Notes: generated from the sequence alone by a model not told the origin. Counted from the stretch's first letter, positions 23,120 through 34,483 are shown. The stretch: DNA of 64,000 bases from Brachionus rotundiformis (GCA_016802295.1 JAESIW010000020.1:361508-425507), one strand, 5' to 3'. Program-made: numbers and translations.

Positions 23120-23900
23120 TTAAAGCACTTGCCTAGTAATTTGCAGACTTATAGTAATGCGTTAAGCAAATTTGCTTAAAATTAAGCCTTTTACAGAACT
23201 AAATTATTCCTTAAAGAAAAATTCCAATATTTTCAACTAAAGCCTTTTTTTTAAAAAACTACAGTCAAAGCCGGATATAAGAAATTCAAGAAAGAACACA
23301 AGAAAAAATTTCTTGTATCCGACAATTTCTTGTAAATGTAAATGAAAGCTACTTTTTATTTTATTTTGTTTTTGTAATTCTCGATATTTTGAATCATTTT
23401 TTAGTATAAGAAACACAATAAAAAGTTTCAAGTACTGTTGAAAGATGAATAGAGAATTTTTGAGATATGTTATTTACACCTTGGTCTAAACAATTAGGAA
23501 TTTTGATTCTTTTTTCTAAACTAAAAGCAGACTTCAGATGATATTTTTTATAATTTTAAGCACCACCTTTTTTATTATTTGCAATTTTTAAAATTTTCAA
23601 ATTCTTAATTTTCAACAAGTTTTACACTAGAAGAAATTGATTTGTTTTAAAAAAACAACTCTAAAATGCGATAAATTTTCCATATGAGAATTTGTTTTTT
23701 TGAAAAATAACATCCCAGCAATGACAAAAATAAAAATTTAGGAATGAATCGACCTGGTTGAAACAGAAGCAAAAGACCAGTGAATTGATAAAAATAGATT
23801 AGTTAATCAGGTAAATTAATTTCGAATAAATGATCAATGCCTAAATTATGCATTTACTTTTATTAACGCGCTTGATCCACGCGATAGGAATGGCTTCGGA
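23120..23900. repeat. Patchwork of repeat fragments (MITE and Helitron flank)
   Basis: 23130-23215 matches 34165-34250 (the centre of the MITE at 34005-34298). 23481-23640 is an inverted copy of 11340-11530 and 23777-23880 a direct copy of 11224-11340. At 23265-23283 the sequence AGCCGGATATAAGAAATTC also occurs at 18152-18170 and looks like a DNA-transposon end. No gene is seen. Confidence 0.6.
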
Positions 23901-24180
23901 TTATTGGGAACTTAAGAAAAGCATTAAAAAACAAATTCAGAAAATTTATTTAAAAAAAAATAACAAAACTTAAATAAATATATATACTTAATTATTAATT
24001 AATAAGTTTATTTATTTAACTATAAAAAAATTTAAAAGGTGTAAAATTTAAATTCAATCATAAAAAATAATTAAAATTTAAATTTTTTTTCTCTTTATTT
24101 TTCATTGACTGATCAATTGATTTAAAATAATAAAATTTTAATATATATTATTAAATATTAATCTTATATCTTGGTAGGAA

Positions 24181-25984
24181 CGATAAGAAGAAACTCATTA
24201 TTTTTACTAAATCATATTATTTATCAATTCCTTTATGCATTAATTAATGATATTATTTTTTTAAACTTGATCAAAATTAATTTATTTTATTAGAAAATAT
24301 AATTAAAAGATGCAGAATTCTTGATACTCTTTTAAATACAAAAACTTGAAAAAATTAAATTCTAAGAAATCAATAAAAAATCAAACTTTTTTAATGATTT
24401 TTTTTCTTAAATTTTTCTGATAGACTGTTCAATTAATTTTAAAACAATAAAATTTTAATAAATTTTCAAATTAATATTTAAACATTTTTTGTTCAAAATT
24501 TCAAGATCATTTTATGAAATTCAAGCTTGAGAATTTCATTTTTTTTACTTTTAAAGTTATACTATAAATGTTTGGAAAAGGCTTCAATCAAAAGTTTAAA
24601 GAGATAGTTGAGTCAAGCACTATCCATGGCATTCCAAACGCTTTTAAAGCCAAGAATATTGTCCTTAGAATATTTTGGATTGTTACTTTTTTGGCATTTT
24701 TTGCATACTGTGTGTACTCAGTTGTGTCAATAATCACCAATTACTTGCAGTTTAATGTCATTGTCAGAATGGAAATTGTGCAATCATTCGACCGCGAGTT
24801 TCCAGCTGTAACATTTTGTAACATAAATCCAATTGATTTCACCATAGATGAAAATTTTAACAATGTGACCAAATTACTGAATGAATCATTTCTCTACACA
24901 GATGACTTTAACAGTAAAAGTTGTAACATCCAAATGTCCAATTTACTTAATAGTCAACTACCAGCTCTCAAAGGCTTTACTCTGGACAAATTATTAATCT
25001 CTTGCCAATATGACGGCAAACCATGTGATCCAAACAACTTTTTTCCATCAAGAGCTTTATTATTCGGAAACTGTTTTAGTTTTAACTATGGAAAAAACTC
25101 AACTGGTCACCCAATACCAATAGAAAAATACAAAAAACCAGGAATTATGCATGGTTTGCAATTGAAACTGTTCACTGGCGCACCTGAGTACCAGCCATGT
25201 TGGGAAGAAGGATACGGTGCTCTAGTTGTCGTCCATAATCGCACATCACCACCTTTATATGCCCAAGAGGGTCTTTTCATTCCAACTGGAGCTAAAACCA
25301 ATTTTATTCTGAATAAAGTAGCCATTAACAAATTGCCAAGTCCTCACAGTAATTGTGTGGTTAATACTTCAAACCGAAACGAGTTTGACTCAGTTTCGTA
25401 CAGAAACGCATTTGATTTCAGTGGAAGTTACAAACAAAAATGGTGTATTTTGAATTGTTCTATTGCCAAGACCTTTCAAGAAAACGCTCCTAAATGTGAA
25501 GCTTTAAATTTTTCATCATCTTATGAAAAAATTAATTGCTTAAAAAAAATTGGAAAATTTGAGCAACTTTTATAAATCATGTTCGACTAAATGTCCCATT
25601 GAATGTGAATTAAATTATTTCAACATTTTTAAAGGTTCTTCGAACTTTCCAAGTTATTCTACAGCAAAATATCTTTTGTCCAACAAGGCATTTAGGTCAA
25701 GATTTCCATATGAGAACATATCACTTCAACAGGTGAAAGACAGTGTTTTGTCATTGAATGTCTATTTTGATTCGAACACAGTTCAAAGAATTGATGAATT
25801 GCCAGAATTAGATTTTATCTCATTGCTTGGCAATCTTGGAGGACAATTTGGGCTTTTTTTGGGTGCGAGCTGTTTGACATTTGCTGAATTATTTGAAATT
25901 TTGTTCCATTTTATTTTTATTTTTGTGCAAAATCGTAGAAAGGATAAAGTTGAAATATTGGATAAGCCTCTACCAAATCAATAA
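24181..25984 (+). repeat. Right arm of the inverted DEG/ENaC duplication
   Basis: Matches the reverse complement of 6490-8301, including about 390 bp of 5' flank upstream of the start codon. Homology stops abruptly at 24181 and 8301. The arms are separated by about 16 kb. Confidence 0.85.
24568..25984 (+). pseudogene. DEG/ENaC channel subunit, copy B, one-base frameshift
   Basis: The same gene as the one at 6490-7911, inverted. The first frame (24568-25575) runs to a run of eight A at 25542-25549, where copy A has six A followed by TTT. The net gain of one base shifts the frame. The rest (25550-25984) is open and nearly identical to copy A through M2 and the C-terminus. The N-terminal 90 residues differ at about two positions (Ala/Val in M1, Asp/Glu near 82) and the C-terminal 120 differ at one or two. 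Residues about 100-330 differ in many places, including several around Cys residues. If the extra A is a sequencing error, this is an intact second channel gene. Otherwise it is a recent pseudogene. Confidence 0.85.
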
Positions 25985-26366
25985 GCTTGTCTTTTGTTGT
26001 CTTGTCATTATTTTGTCTTATTTTAATATTCATATATGATAATTATTCAATAAATTTTATAAAAATTAGAATTGTAGAATATTTTAGAATCTTTATTTAT
26101 AGTTTTTCTTTAATTGATAATTAATTCTTTAAGGCTTGTATTTAAATGAGCATTAATTTTTTAAGGTACTAGCAGTAAATTAAAATCATTAAAAAATCTC
26201 TAATTGAGCATTAATTTATCATTTATTTAGAATTAAATTATATATAAACAAGCATTAATTAATTTAAACAGTAACAATGAGAAAGTTTTTTTTTTGCATT
26301 TTAAAACCAGTAAATGAACATAAAATTTTTATCAAAGTTACATTAATTAAACCATTATTGCACTAA
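25985..26366. other. AT-rich spacer, nothing recognised
   Basis: Follows the 3' end of channel copy B. It contains A/T runs and a possible AATAAA at 26049. No coding or repeat signal was seen. Confidence 0.4.
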
Positions 26367-26618
26367 TAAAGCACCTTTAGATTTATCAGGTCTGCCTCTT
26401 TTACGTTTTCTACCAATTTAGACATTTTTAGCCTCCGGAGGTGGTTTGCAATATTTCAATCTTATTGACATACCGATGATATGTTTGCACATGTAATTTT
26501 TCAAAAATTCCGGACAGCTGCAAGTCCTTTCTTGGAATACAAACACACCATATACCAAATTGAACATTTTTGAATGTGTCAAATGAATGGAATCTCCAAA
26601 CCAAAACCATTTTTCCAA
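26367..26618 (-). pseudogene. MULE transposase C-terminal fragment (SWIM finger and GRP tail)
   Basis: Reads TCSCPEFLKNYMCKHIIGMS, a full C-x-C...C-x-H SWIM zinc motif. After one stop come GRKRKRGRPDKSKGALLVQ and a stop, the basic end of Mutator-like transposases. The part upstream is cut off by the gypsy fragment that begins at about 26640. This copy keeps all zinc ligands. Confidence 0.75.
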
Positions 26619-26639
26619 TCAGAAAGTTCTATTGTCGTT

Positions 26640-27197
26640 TCTGGTTAAAGGTCTGGTTAAAGAACTTTAAGGACCCTGCGCCAAGGTTAACAAGGTGGTT
26701 AATCGAACTGCGCATGTACGATTTCGATATCGAATATCGCAAAGGTCATGAGAACGGTAACGCAGATGCGCTGTCCAGATGGCTGTTGGAAGAAGAAAAC
26801 GGACAGAATAAAATACAGGTTCTACTGGCCCAAATACCTAAAGGATGTAGCAGAGTATATTTAGCAATGCGATCAATACGCATAAGAAAAGGCCCTAAAA
26901 AATTATACGAAGCAGCCCATAGTTCCGATTAGGTCCAGTAGACCGTTCCGTTTAAAAACTTGGGACATTTTAGGTCCCTTACCAAGAACCGATAGAGACT
27001 TCCTTTACATCCTGGTGATTGTCTGCCATTTTTCGAAATATGTGGAGTTATTTTCGCTAAACTCGCCAAAAGCGGAAGAAGTCGCGGACTGTTTGATACA
27101 ATTTATTTGCCGGCATGATGTACCAGAAGCCGCGTTGTCGGACAGAGGCACCAATTTCCATTCAGAACTGATGAATCAGCTGTATGAGTTATTATAA
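26640..27197 (+). pseudogene. Ty3/gypsy pol fragment: end of RNase H plus integrase core
   Basis: 26660-26770 gives PAPRLTRWLIELRMYDFDIEYRKG and NADALSR, the end of gypsy RNase H. After a deletion and a shift, FKTWDILGPLPRTDRDFLYILVI leads to CHFSKYVELFSL and SDRGTNFHSELMNQLYELL (27015-27197), the integrase core with two catalytic Asp. It ends abruptly at 27197. The base composition is less AT-rich than its neighbours. It is a different family from the element at 18350-22929. Confidence 0.85.
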
Positions 27198-27825
27198 CGG
27201 GTGTTCAAAAAAGGTCCGCCCGATTTTTGAATTAAAAAAAAATAGAGTTCTATTTTTTTCAAATTTCCTAACATTTTACACACTTGTTCAAAATTTTATC
27301 CTGTTTTCGAATATGAAAGTTTTTTTTTTCAAAAAATGAGACATCTACCTGATTGGTGAGCTTTCTTGACCACTACTAATGACCAAAATAATCCTCCAAT
27401 TTTTTTTTTCAAATATACATGTTTTATATATTTTCTGAATCCTTATTTAATGGTGATTAAAATGAGCTATTGGTCGCTTTAATGTGATAAACGGTTAAAA
27501 AAATATAAGTAAAAATCTAATAAATACTAGAATTGTCCAAAAATATGAAAAAAATGAATTTTTTTGCTTTATTAGTCTTTGCTTTTGAACAGAATCATTT
27601 GGTTGTCTGATAATTTACATTTATATAAAATTTTTAATCATCTATATAAATAATACCCGAATATGAAAAAAAGTGTTCACCTTAAGTCTAAATTTATTGT
27701 CTTTTTAAAACAAACACTTTTGTCTATATGAAAGGATTAAGTTTAAAATTTTTTTTTTGTTTTTTTTTGAAGTACCAGCTTTCTATATATCATTTTGAAG
27801 CAGAGAGAAAATGGTTTAATTTAAT
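27198..27825. other. Non-coding stretch upstream of the Tc1/mariner transposase
   Basis: Begins ACGGGTGTTCAAAAAAGGTC, which may be the left end of the Tc1/mariner element, but it does not clearly match the right end near 29340-29370. The rest is AT-rich. Confidence 0.35.
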
Positions 27826-29370
27826 ATGCAATACTCGATGGCTGCACTCTTTATTTTTGAAAAAAATAGAAAATTTTCTTTTATAAAATTCATTTTGAAA
27901 ATTAACAAAAGACACTTGAAAATAATCGAAAAAATGGGAAAACATAAATCCAATGAAGTTCGGCAAATAGTTATCGATTCGTTTAAACAGGGAATTTATT
28001 CTGGTCGACAAATAAGCAAGAAGCTCAACTTATCTCTGGGTTCTGTGGTAAATATTCGTAAAGATTTAAATTTGAAGGTTAGCTTAATTTAGTTATCTCA
28101 TAATTTTTTTTATTTTTTACTAAATTTATGATAATAAGGCCTATAAGAAGAGAAAAGTCCCTCTTTTAAAACCTGATCACATTAAAAAGAGGTATGGATT
28201 TGCACAATGGTGGCGAAAAAATAAAAAAATCGAATTTAAAAATCACCCCTTTATGTTTTCAGACGAGAAAATTTTTACAGTAGACGGTGGTCTAAATAAG
28301 CAGAACCATAGGGTTTATGCTTATTCACGTGAAGAGGCTTACAAAAAAGTAGGTAATGAATAGAAAACTTAGATTGTTTAAAATAAAAAATTAAACTCCC
28401 TTTTAAAAGGTCTTTATGGAGTTATGAAGAANAATTTATGATAATAAGGCCTATAAGAAGAGAAAAGTCCCTCTTTTAAAACCTGATCACATTAAAAAGA
28501 GGTATAGATTTGCACAATGGTGGCGAAAAAATAAAAAAATCGAATTTAAAAATCAACCCTTTATGTTTTCAGACGAGAAAATTTTTACAGTAGACGGTGG
28601 TCTAAATAAGCAGAACCATAGGGTTTATGCTTATTCACGTGAAGAGGCTGACAAAAAAGTAGGTAATGAATAGAAAACTTAGATTGTTTAAAATAAAAAA
28701 TTAAACTCCCTTTTAAAAGGTCTTTATGGAGTTATGAAGAATCCATTGTCGGTTATGGTCTGGATCGGGCTAACAGCAAATTGAGCAACAGAACCATATT
28801 TCGTTGAAAAAGGTATATGAAGAGAAAATTATATTTTTAAATAATTTTAATCTCTAAAATTCAAATCTATTTAGGAACAAAAAATAAATTCTGTTTATTA
28901 CAGAAACAGAATTTTACCTTTTGCCAAAAGGAATGGGAATCGATTGTTTGGCACAACAAAATGGGTTTATCAACAAGACGGAGCGACTCCGCACACAGCA
29001 CGAATAAGCCAACAATGGTGTGAAAACAACTTCTTCAAATTCCTCTCAAAAAACAACTGGCACCTAATTCTCCGGATCTAAATCCGTGCGATTTCTATTT
29101 TTGGAACGCTGTTGTTACTCGAATTCGCTGTAGTAAGTTTAGTGATTTAGAAACATTCAAAAAAGAAATATTAAGAGCTATTAAGAATGTTCCTGTATGT
29201 GAAATTAAAAATTCTCTAGATTCTTTTAGTAGACGAGTAGCTATGGTCGAAAAATTTAAAGGAAACCATTGTCATAAATAAACTTTATAAATAAAAATCA
29301 CTTAAAAATCAATTTTTTTTTTTTTAAATTTTATTAAAACGGATTTCGGATGTTACAGATACCTCAGTTN
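27826..29370 (+). pseudogene. Tc1/mariner transposase, DD37D type, in duplicated pieces
   Basis: The N-terminal helix-turn-helix lies at 27935-28080 (MGKHKSNEVRQIVIDSF, SGRQISKKLNLS). The catalytic core begins at 28190 and again at 28500 (FAQWWRKNKK, MFSDEKIFTVDGG with the first Asp). The rest lies at 28905-29280: WVYQQDGATPHTARISQQW with the second Asp, then NSPDLNPCDFYFWNAV with the third, then a C-terminus ending at 29280. Spacing between the last two Asp is about 37, allowing for one missing base in the Trp-Pro-Pro region near 29061. Introns such as 28082-28138 interrupt it. The block 28130-28430 is repeated as 28440-28737 after an N at 28432, which looks like an assembly artefact. Confidence 0.8.
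28432..28432. other. Single N at a join with duplicated sequence
   Basis: The 300 bases before and after this N are near-identical copies of the same Tc1/mariner segment, with only a few substitutions, so the N probably marks a join between two alleles or reads rather than a true tandem repeat. Confidence 0.75.
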
Positions 29371-29371
29371 G
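29371..29371. other. Second single N at a join with duplicated sequence
   Basis: Sequence after this N (29372-29463) repeats 28817-28908. The Tc1 tail 29163-29370 is repeated at 30978-31182, beyond the Merlin insertion. This fits two haplotypes laid end to end: one without and one with the Merlin copy. Confidence 0.7.
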
Positions 29372-29472
29372 AAGAGAAAATTATATTTTTAAATAATTTT
29401 AATCTCTAAAATTCAAATCTATTTAGGAACAAAAAATAAATTCTGTTTATTACAGAAACAGCATTTTTCCTC

Positions 29473-29514
29473 AGCATATAAAGACTCGTCGAGATAGACG
29501 AGTCTTTATATGCT
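29473..29514. repeat. Perfect 18-bp hairpin at the 5' border of the Merlin copy
   Basis: Arm AGCATATAAAGACTCGTC (29473-29490), loop GAGATA, then the exact complement (29497-29514). The right arm begins on the codon of the first catalytic Asp of the transposase, so this is a truncation or fold-back border, not a designed terminator. Confidence 0.75.
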
Positions 29515-30737
29515 CGTGTTAAGTTTCATAAGGGCAAAGACCCTAAAAGAACACAAGTTTGGGTGTTTGGATTAGTTGAAAGAAATGATCCTAGTAAATG
29601 TTTTATGACTGTTGTACCCGACCGTGAAGCAGTTACTTTGTTAGATATAATTTACAATAAGTGCGAAAACGGTACAATAATATTTTCAGACTGCTGAACC
29701 TCATACAACAAAATTAGCAAGCTCAAGAATTTTAAACACCAAACAGTGAATCATTCATACAATTTTATTGATCCTGAATCAGGTAATAAATTTTAAATCG
29801 CTTTATTAATTTGCTTTTTTTAAGTTTTCTATTTAAGGTACTTGTACCAATAAAATTGAAAGCTTATGGAGAAGCTGCAAACAAAAATTTAAAGAAATGA
29901 ATGGTTGTACTCGTTCAATGTTACAATCGTATATAGATGAATACGTATGGCGTTTTAACTTTAAGTGTACTACTTATCGTAAGTTAGCCTACGAATTGAT
30001 ATTAACCGAAATGGCTAAATTCTATAGTCCAGGAACTAGGTAATTTTTTTCTTAAGGTTCCTATTTATAATAAAAAATTAGAATTTTTGCTTTGAAGTCT
30101 TGCTAATTTTGAAGATAGCTATCAGTCTTGTGTCAATTATAATGATTTGGACACTTTTGATATTGATTCACAGTCAGGATCCGAAACTGGTTCTGAAAAA
30201 GATTTAAGTGAAGACTTAAATGAATTTGAATGCTTAGATGACGAAAAAGAAGTAAATGGTGAAGAAGAAGTAAATGGTCGTGAAGAGGTAGAAGACGAAG
30301 TAGACGAAGAAGAAGATATTCATGAAGATGGGGAGGACAGTACAGTTTATGGTAGATCATGTACAAGCTCGGGTACAGTTAAGCTTGATAGCCAAGTACA
30401 ATTAGATAATAGTTATTGTGATGCCGATGATATACCAAATGAAATTGAACCAGAAAAACAAGAAAGTTTAAAAAAATTGATTAGCAATGAGGAGAAAATC
30501 AATAAATTGACAAAACAAATGGCTAATTTAACATGTGAGGTAAAGAAAAAGGCATTAATGTGTGAAATTAAATCTTTAGAACAACCAAAATCATCAAATG
30601 AATCATTAGATTTAATCAAACGAGTTCTTAGCAATAAAAAAAATCCCACTGAGTGTCCTGAATGTGGTAAATTTATGGAAGGCATTCGTGGTTTAAAATT
30701 ACATATGATTCGTAGTCACAACAAGAAATTAGAATAA
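29497..30737 (+). pseudogene. Merlin/IS1016-type transposase fused to an acidic linker and C2H2 finger
   Basis: Three exons, 29497-29782, 29838-30039 and 30098-30737, join in one frame with GT/AG introns of 55 and 58 bases. The first part has all three catalytic residues of the ISXO2/Merlin DDE fold: DESLYARVKF at the start, FSD at about 29688, and KIESLW in exon 2. VWVFGLVER and VNHSYNFIDPESG are also typical. One in-frame TGA at 29695 replaces the expected Trp. Exon 3 continues without a break into a Glu/Asp-rich stretch, a Lys-rich coil, and a C-terminal TECPECGKFM...GLKLHMIRSHNKK zinc finger. The N-terminus before the first Asp is lost at the hairpin border. Either the family carries this extra tail or host exons were captured. 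Confidence 0.75.
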
Positions 30738-30970
30738 TTATTTTTTAAATTTTAAAAATAAAGATTTTTTTTTTTAATTTTTTTATTGATAACGAAATAT
30801 AATAATTGATAACAAAATAAAATATTAGATAACAAAATTTAAAATTTTTTTTTAAACATTTAATTGATTACATAATTTCTTGATAACAAAAGATGTTATC
30901 AATTTGATAACATAATTGGGGGTGACCTGTTTGATAACATATTATGTTATCATTTGATAACACTATGGAC
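30738..30970. repeat. Cluster of GATAACA/TGTTATC repeats after the Merlin gene
   Basis: Motif GATAACA or its complement occurs about ten times between 30785 and 30963, including GATAACATATTATGTTATC (a near-perfect palindrome). These may be subterminal transposase-binding repeats or the 3' terminal region of the Merlin element. Confidence 0.5.
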
Positions 30971-31189
30971 TAGACCCGAAATATTAAGAGCTATTAAGAA
31001 TGTTCCTGTATGTGAAATTAAAAATTCTCTAGATTCTTTTAGTAGACGAGTAGCTATGGTCGAAAAATTTAAAGGAAACCATTGTCATAAATAAACTTTA
31101 TAAATAAAAATCATTTAAAAATCAATTTTTTTTTTTTTAAATTTTATTAAAACGGATTTCGGATGTTACAGATACCTCAGTTTTAGAAC

Positions 31190-31800
31190 CTAATTAATAC
31201 GTTCGGAATTTTTATTAAAAAAGAAATTGCTTAAACAACTATGCTCAGAGCAGCAAATTCCATCCGAGGTTCGAGCCGAACCCAGGCCTTCGATGAGAAA
31301 TGTCACCCAAAGCGCAATTGAGAAGTTGAACTGGGAGAATGGCGGTCGCGAGCGTGGTGGACTTCCCAGGTGCCGAATCGTTGAAAGGAGGCCCGCACCC
31401 ATCCTGTTCTTGATTATGAATAAAATTCAAGAAAACCAATGGCTACTACAGATGATCCGGTCCACACCATTCGATGGTCAACTGATGATCTGCATCCCCA
31501 TCGGTAGCCACTAGTGCCACCGACCCGATCCCCAACTCCAAGATCAGTGTCCGACTGGATTGCCGGGGGCTGTTATGGGTCGTGGGAGAGGCCTTAGTTT
31601 TCGGACGCCTTCGGCCACAGCTCGGATCTTGGACGAAACTGACCAGCAACACCAATAAAGTTCAATTTTTTGTTTTGTTTTATTTTTATTGTTGTTTTTC
31701 TCCCCGAACGTCGGTAGAAGTTCTCCCAGGGCGAGGGAGTAATGTAACACCCCCTCTATCGGATCCCGGTCTTCTGAGACCCCGCTGGATCTTTTCATAT
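31190..31800 (+). mobile_element. GC-richer fragment, probably the 3' end of another LTR element
   Basis: Base composition jumps to near balanced between 31230 and 31640. At 31730 the plus strand reads GGGCGAGGGAGTAA followed by TGTAACACCCCCTC, which resembles a polypurine tract followed by the first bases of an LTR. No domain could be assigned to the open stretches on either strand. No second LTR was found. Confidence 0.4.
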
Positions 31801-31873
31801 AAATTTTTTTTGCTTTTTGTTTTTTTTTGTTAAAAAAGAAAGTTATTTATTTTTCCCTCTCTCTCTCTATTAT

Positions 31874-32940
31874 TTAGTTACGCGCGCTATTAAAGCATTT
31901 ACTGTGGTTAGGTTTCGTTCTATTGACCACAACAGTGAATTGAGAAAGCACTAAACGATCACGGAGTGTATCTGCATCTTTAATTACACGATATGTTGCT
32001 GGCAAACACTCATGAATTGCACTATTTAAATTCCATAACTTAATACTAAATAACGGATCTTTGTGTACAAGTATCGATCGTTTATTTTTACCTCGACCTT
32101 TCTCGGTTACTTGATCATAGCAGACGCAAGTCTGTTCCAAATAAGTAAAAAAATCAATACGATCATCATAAAATTTTTAGACACAGAATCTTTTATTTGT
32201 TTGAATTTTGTTTCAACATTAGATGGAGGAATAAAAGCGATAATTAAGCTAAATGTAAAAAATGTCTTATTTTGGCACATTTCGATTATTGGACACTAAG
32301 ACGCTCTTGGATTTTTCGAAACACGGCTTGTTTATAGTTGAAAAAACAGACGTGTATTGTCGTTGTTGGAAATACTTTAGCCACAGCGTTTATAAAAGCT
32401 TATTCGAAGTCGCTTGTAATTGAAAGTGGCATAGTTTTTAATTTAGCCCTGATAATATTTAATGTTTGAAAATAGTAAGCTTCGTTTTTTGGCGGTTAAA
32501 TATAATATATAAATGGAATACATCGTCCGTGGAAAAGTGTGTATAGTATAAACTTGTATAAGTTATTTTGTGCTTACTAAACGTACCGTCAGCAAAAAAG
32601 TTTGCATCTTCCATAAAAGTCAAATTTTGTTCAGTACCAAACATTAAAGATTAGTAGCCATCTAAAAAAAAATAATTCCTTATTAAATAAGCTATTTTAG
32701 ATCAGCTGTTTTGCATTTTTTAGTTCTATTTTTCACGCTATTTTTAATTACAATCTAATTTAATTATGCTTATTTAATTTGGTTATTTTGCATTTGCAAT
32801 TTTTTCGTTTGCTATTTTAATATAGAGTCAATGGAATCCATTTTCTTCTTGATCTTTTTTTGACAGTTTCTGTTTCTATATATTCAGTATTATCAGTATC
32901 TTTGTCGCTTTCATATTGGCCTACTCGTTGACTTGCCATT
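31874..32940 (-). pseudogene. MULE transposase remnant, N-terminal and core part
   Basis: On the minus strand MASQRVGQYESD (32940) is followed by a basic stretch KKRSRRKWIPL. The core at 32644-32460 has MEDANFFADGTFS, the first catalytic Asp region, and HLYIIFNRQKTK. Further on are SITSDFE (second catalytic region) and LWNLNSAIHECLPAT at about 32045. Stops and shifts are frequent. It ends at 31874, without the SWIM region. Confidence 0.7.
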
Positions 32941-33304
32941 TTATGTAAGACTCAAGTTTATTAATGCTAAATATATTTATTATTCAAATCAATTAAAATA
33001 ATGCTCATTTAAATATAAGCCATTCTTTAAAATATTTGAATACTATTTTCTTTCTTTCCAAAAATGGCACTGAAAACAAAGAGAAATTTATAAGTCTTTT
33101 CATAGTCTTTTCATATTTTTAAAAGGCATGTATTTTACGCGATACTAAATATATTTTTTTGCTAATAAAAAAAATAATACTAGTTTTTTTTATTCCTATA
33201 TTTTTATGTTATTAAAAAAAGTTAATTGATACAAATTATAAGAAAATGATATTGATTTTTATTGATGATAATAATCAGGAAAATTTGAAAAAAGTTAATT
33301 ATTT

Positions 33305-33871
33305 TTAGATCTTTTGCTCGCATGTTTACTTTGATTACTGTAAGTTTTTTTGCGAGGTCTACCTCTCGGACGTTTAGCTGGGCAATTTTCAACTAAATTC
33401 AACACACTTGGCTATAATTCGAACTCACCATGAACGATATTTAGCTGCTCATTTGTTTGTTCATTTGACGTCTTTTGCGCCAAAACTTGCTCTTGTAAAT
33501 TTTGATTTCTCAATTGTAGGTTCTTGTTCATCTTCAAAATCAATAATGAACGAAAGTTCGTCTTCGGCCACTTCATTTTATAAATGACTTTGAGTTTCGA
33601 TCGGTTGGCATTTAAGAGCATCTTTATTTTTCGCAGGCCTTTCTTTCTTTCTGTTTTCACCCAGTGGCACATCTTTTCCGCTCTCGCGCCATTGCATACC
33701 TTTATCGCGACAAGCAATAGCTTCTACATTTTTGCACAAATAGTTTTTTTTCCAAAAGGGACAAGTACACGTACTATTTCTCCATTTAGCATCATTCAAT
33801 TTTATATTCCAAATTTTACTAACTTCTTTGAGCCACGACTGATAATTTGAGATCTCAGACAAAATAAACAT
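33305..33871 (-). pseudogene. MULE transposase C-terminal remnant with damaged SWIM finger
   Basis: From 33871 the frame gives WRNSTCTCPFWKKNYLCKNVEAIA, the SWIM motif with Asn in place of the zinc-binding His, then RKKERPAKNKDALKCQP. In another frame near 33310-33400, NCPAKRPRGRPRKK follows, the expected basic tail. It lies upstream (minus sense) of the N-terminal MULE piece at 32940, so the two are either separate copies or a rearranged one. Confidence 0.7.
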
Positions 33872-34004
33872 GTTTTAGTAGTTTCTAATGTCTTCCTTAT
33901 CCAACTGTTTTTTATTTGAATATTTCGAATAATAATTTTCAATTCAAGAATTTAAAATAAGGCTTGAATTGAAAATATTGGTCTGCTAATAAGCGGATAT
34001 TGAA

Positions 34005-34298
34005 AGTTTCATTTCAGAAAAACTTGAATAACTTTTTTACCCTAAGGAATAGCTTAGCTCTTTAAAATGCTTGATCTTAAAGCAACTTTGCTTGATACGA
34101 AAACAAATTTCTGCACTAACCATGCAGAGTTATTGCACACTTTTTATGGTGTGCAAAACACAGACACTTGCCGAGTAATTTGCAGACTTATTGTAATGCG
34201 TTAAGCAAATTTGCTTAAAATTAAGCCTTTTACAGATTATTATTCCAAGAATATTCCTTTAAGTAAAAGAGTTATTCAAGTTTTTCTAAATTGAAACT
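34005..34298. mobile_element. MITE with about 40-bp terminal inverted repeats
   Basis: The left end AGTTTCATTTCAGAAAAACT matches the complement of the right end (AGTTTCAATTTAGAAAAACT) and similarity continues inward (TGAATAACT, AAGGAATA). A piece of its centre also occurs at 23130-23215. No coding capacity. No clear target duplication could be set. Confidence 0.7.
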
Positions 34299-34483
34299 AT
34301 CGAATTGGCAGGAACTTGACAATCCCTAGATATGATGGATCTTTTTAACGTATCGACCACGTATCTTACGTGAAAATAAGTGCACTCTTTAAATAAAGTG
34401 TATTTATAGATTATAATTTTAGAAATTGTATTGATGTATTGTGAATTTCAATAAGAAACAGAACAAAAATTCTTCCTATTTTG

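Noticed and set aside
31227..31655. Several overlapping open frames on both strands
   Set aside because: GC-rich DNA has few stops; none shows a domain, so none is called as a gene.
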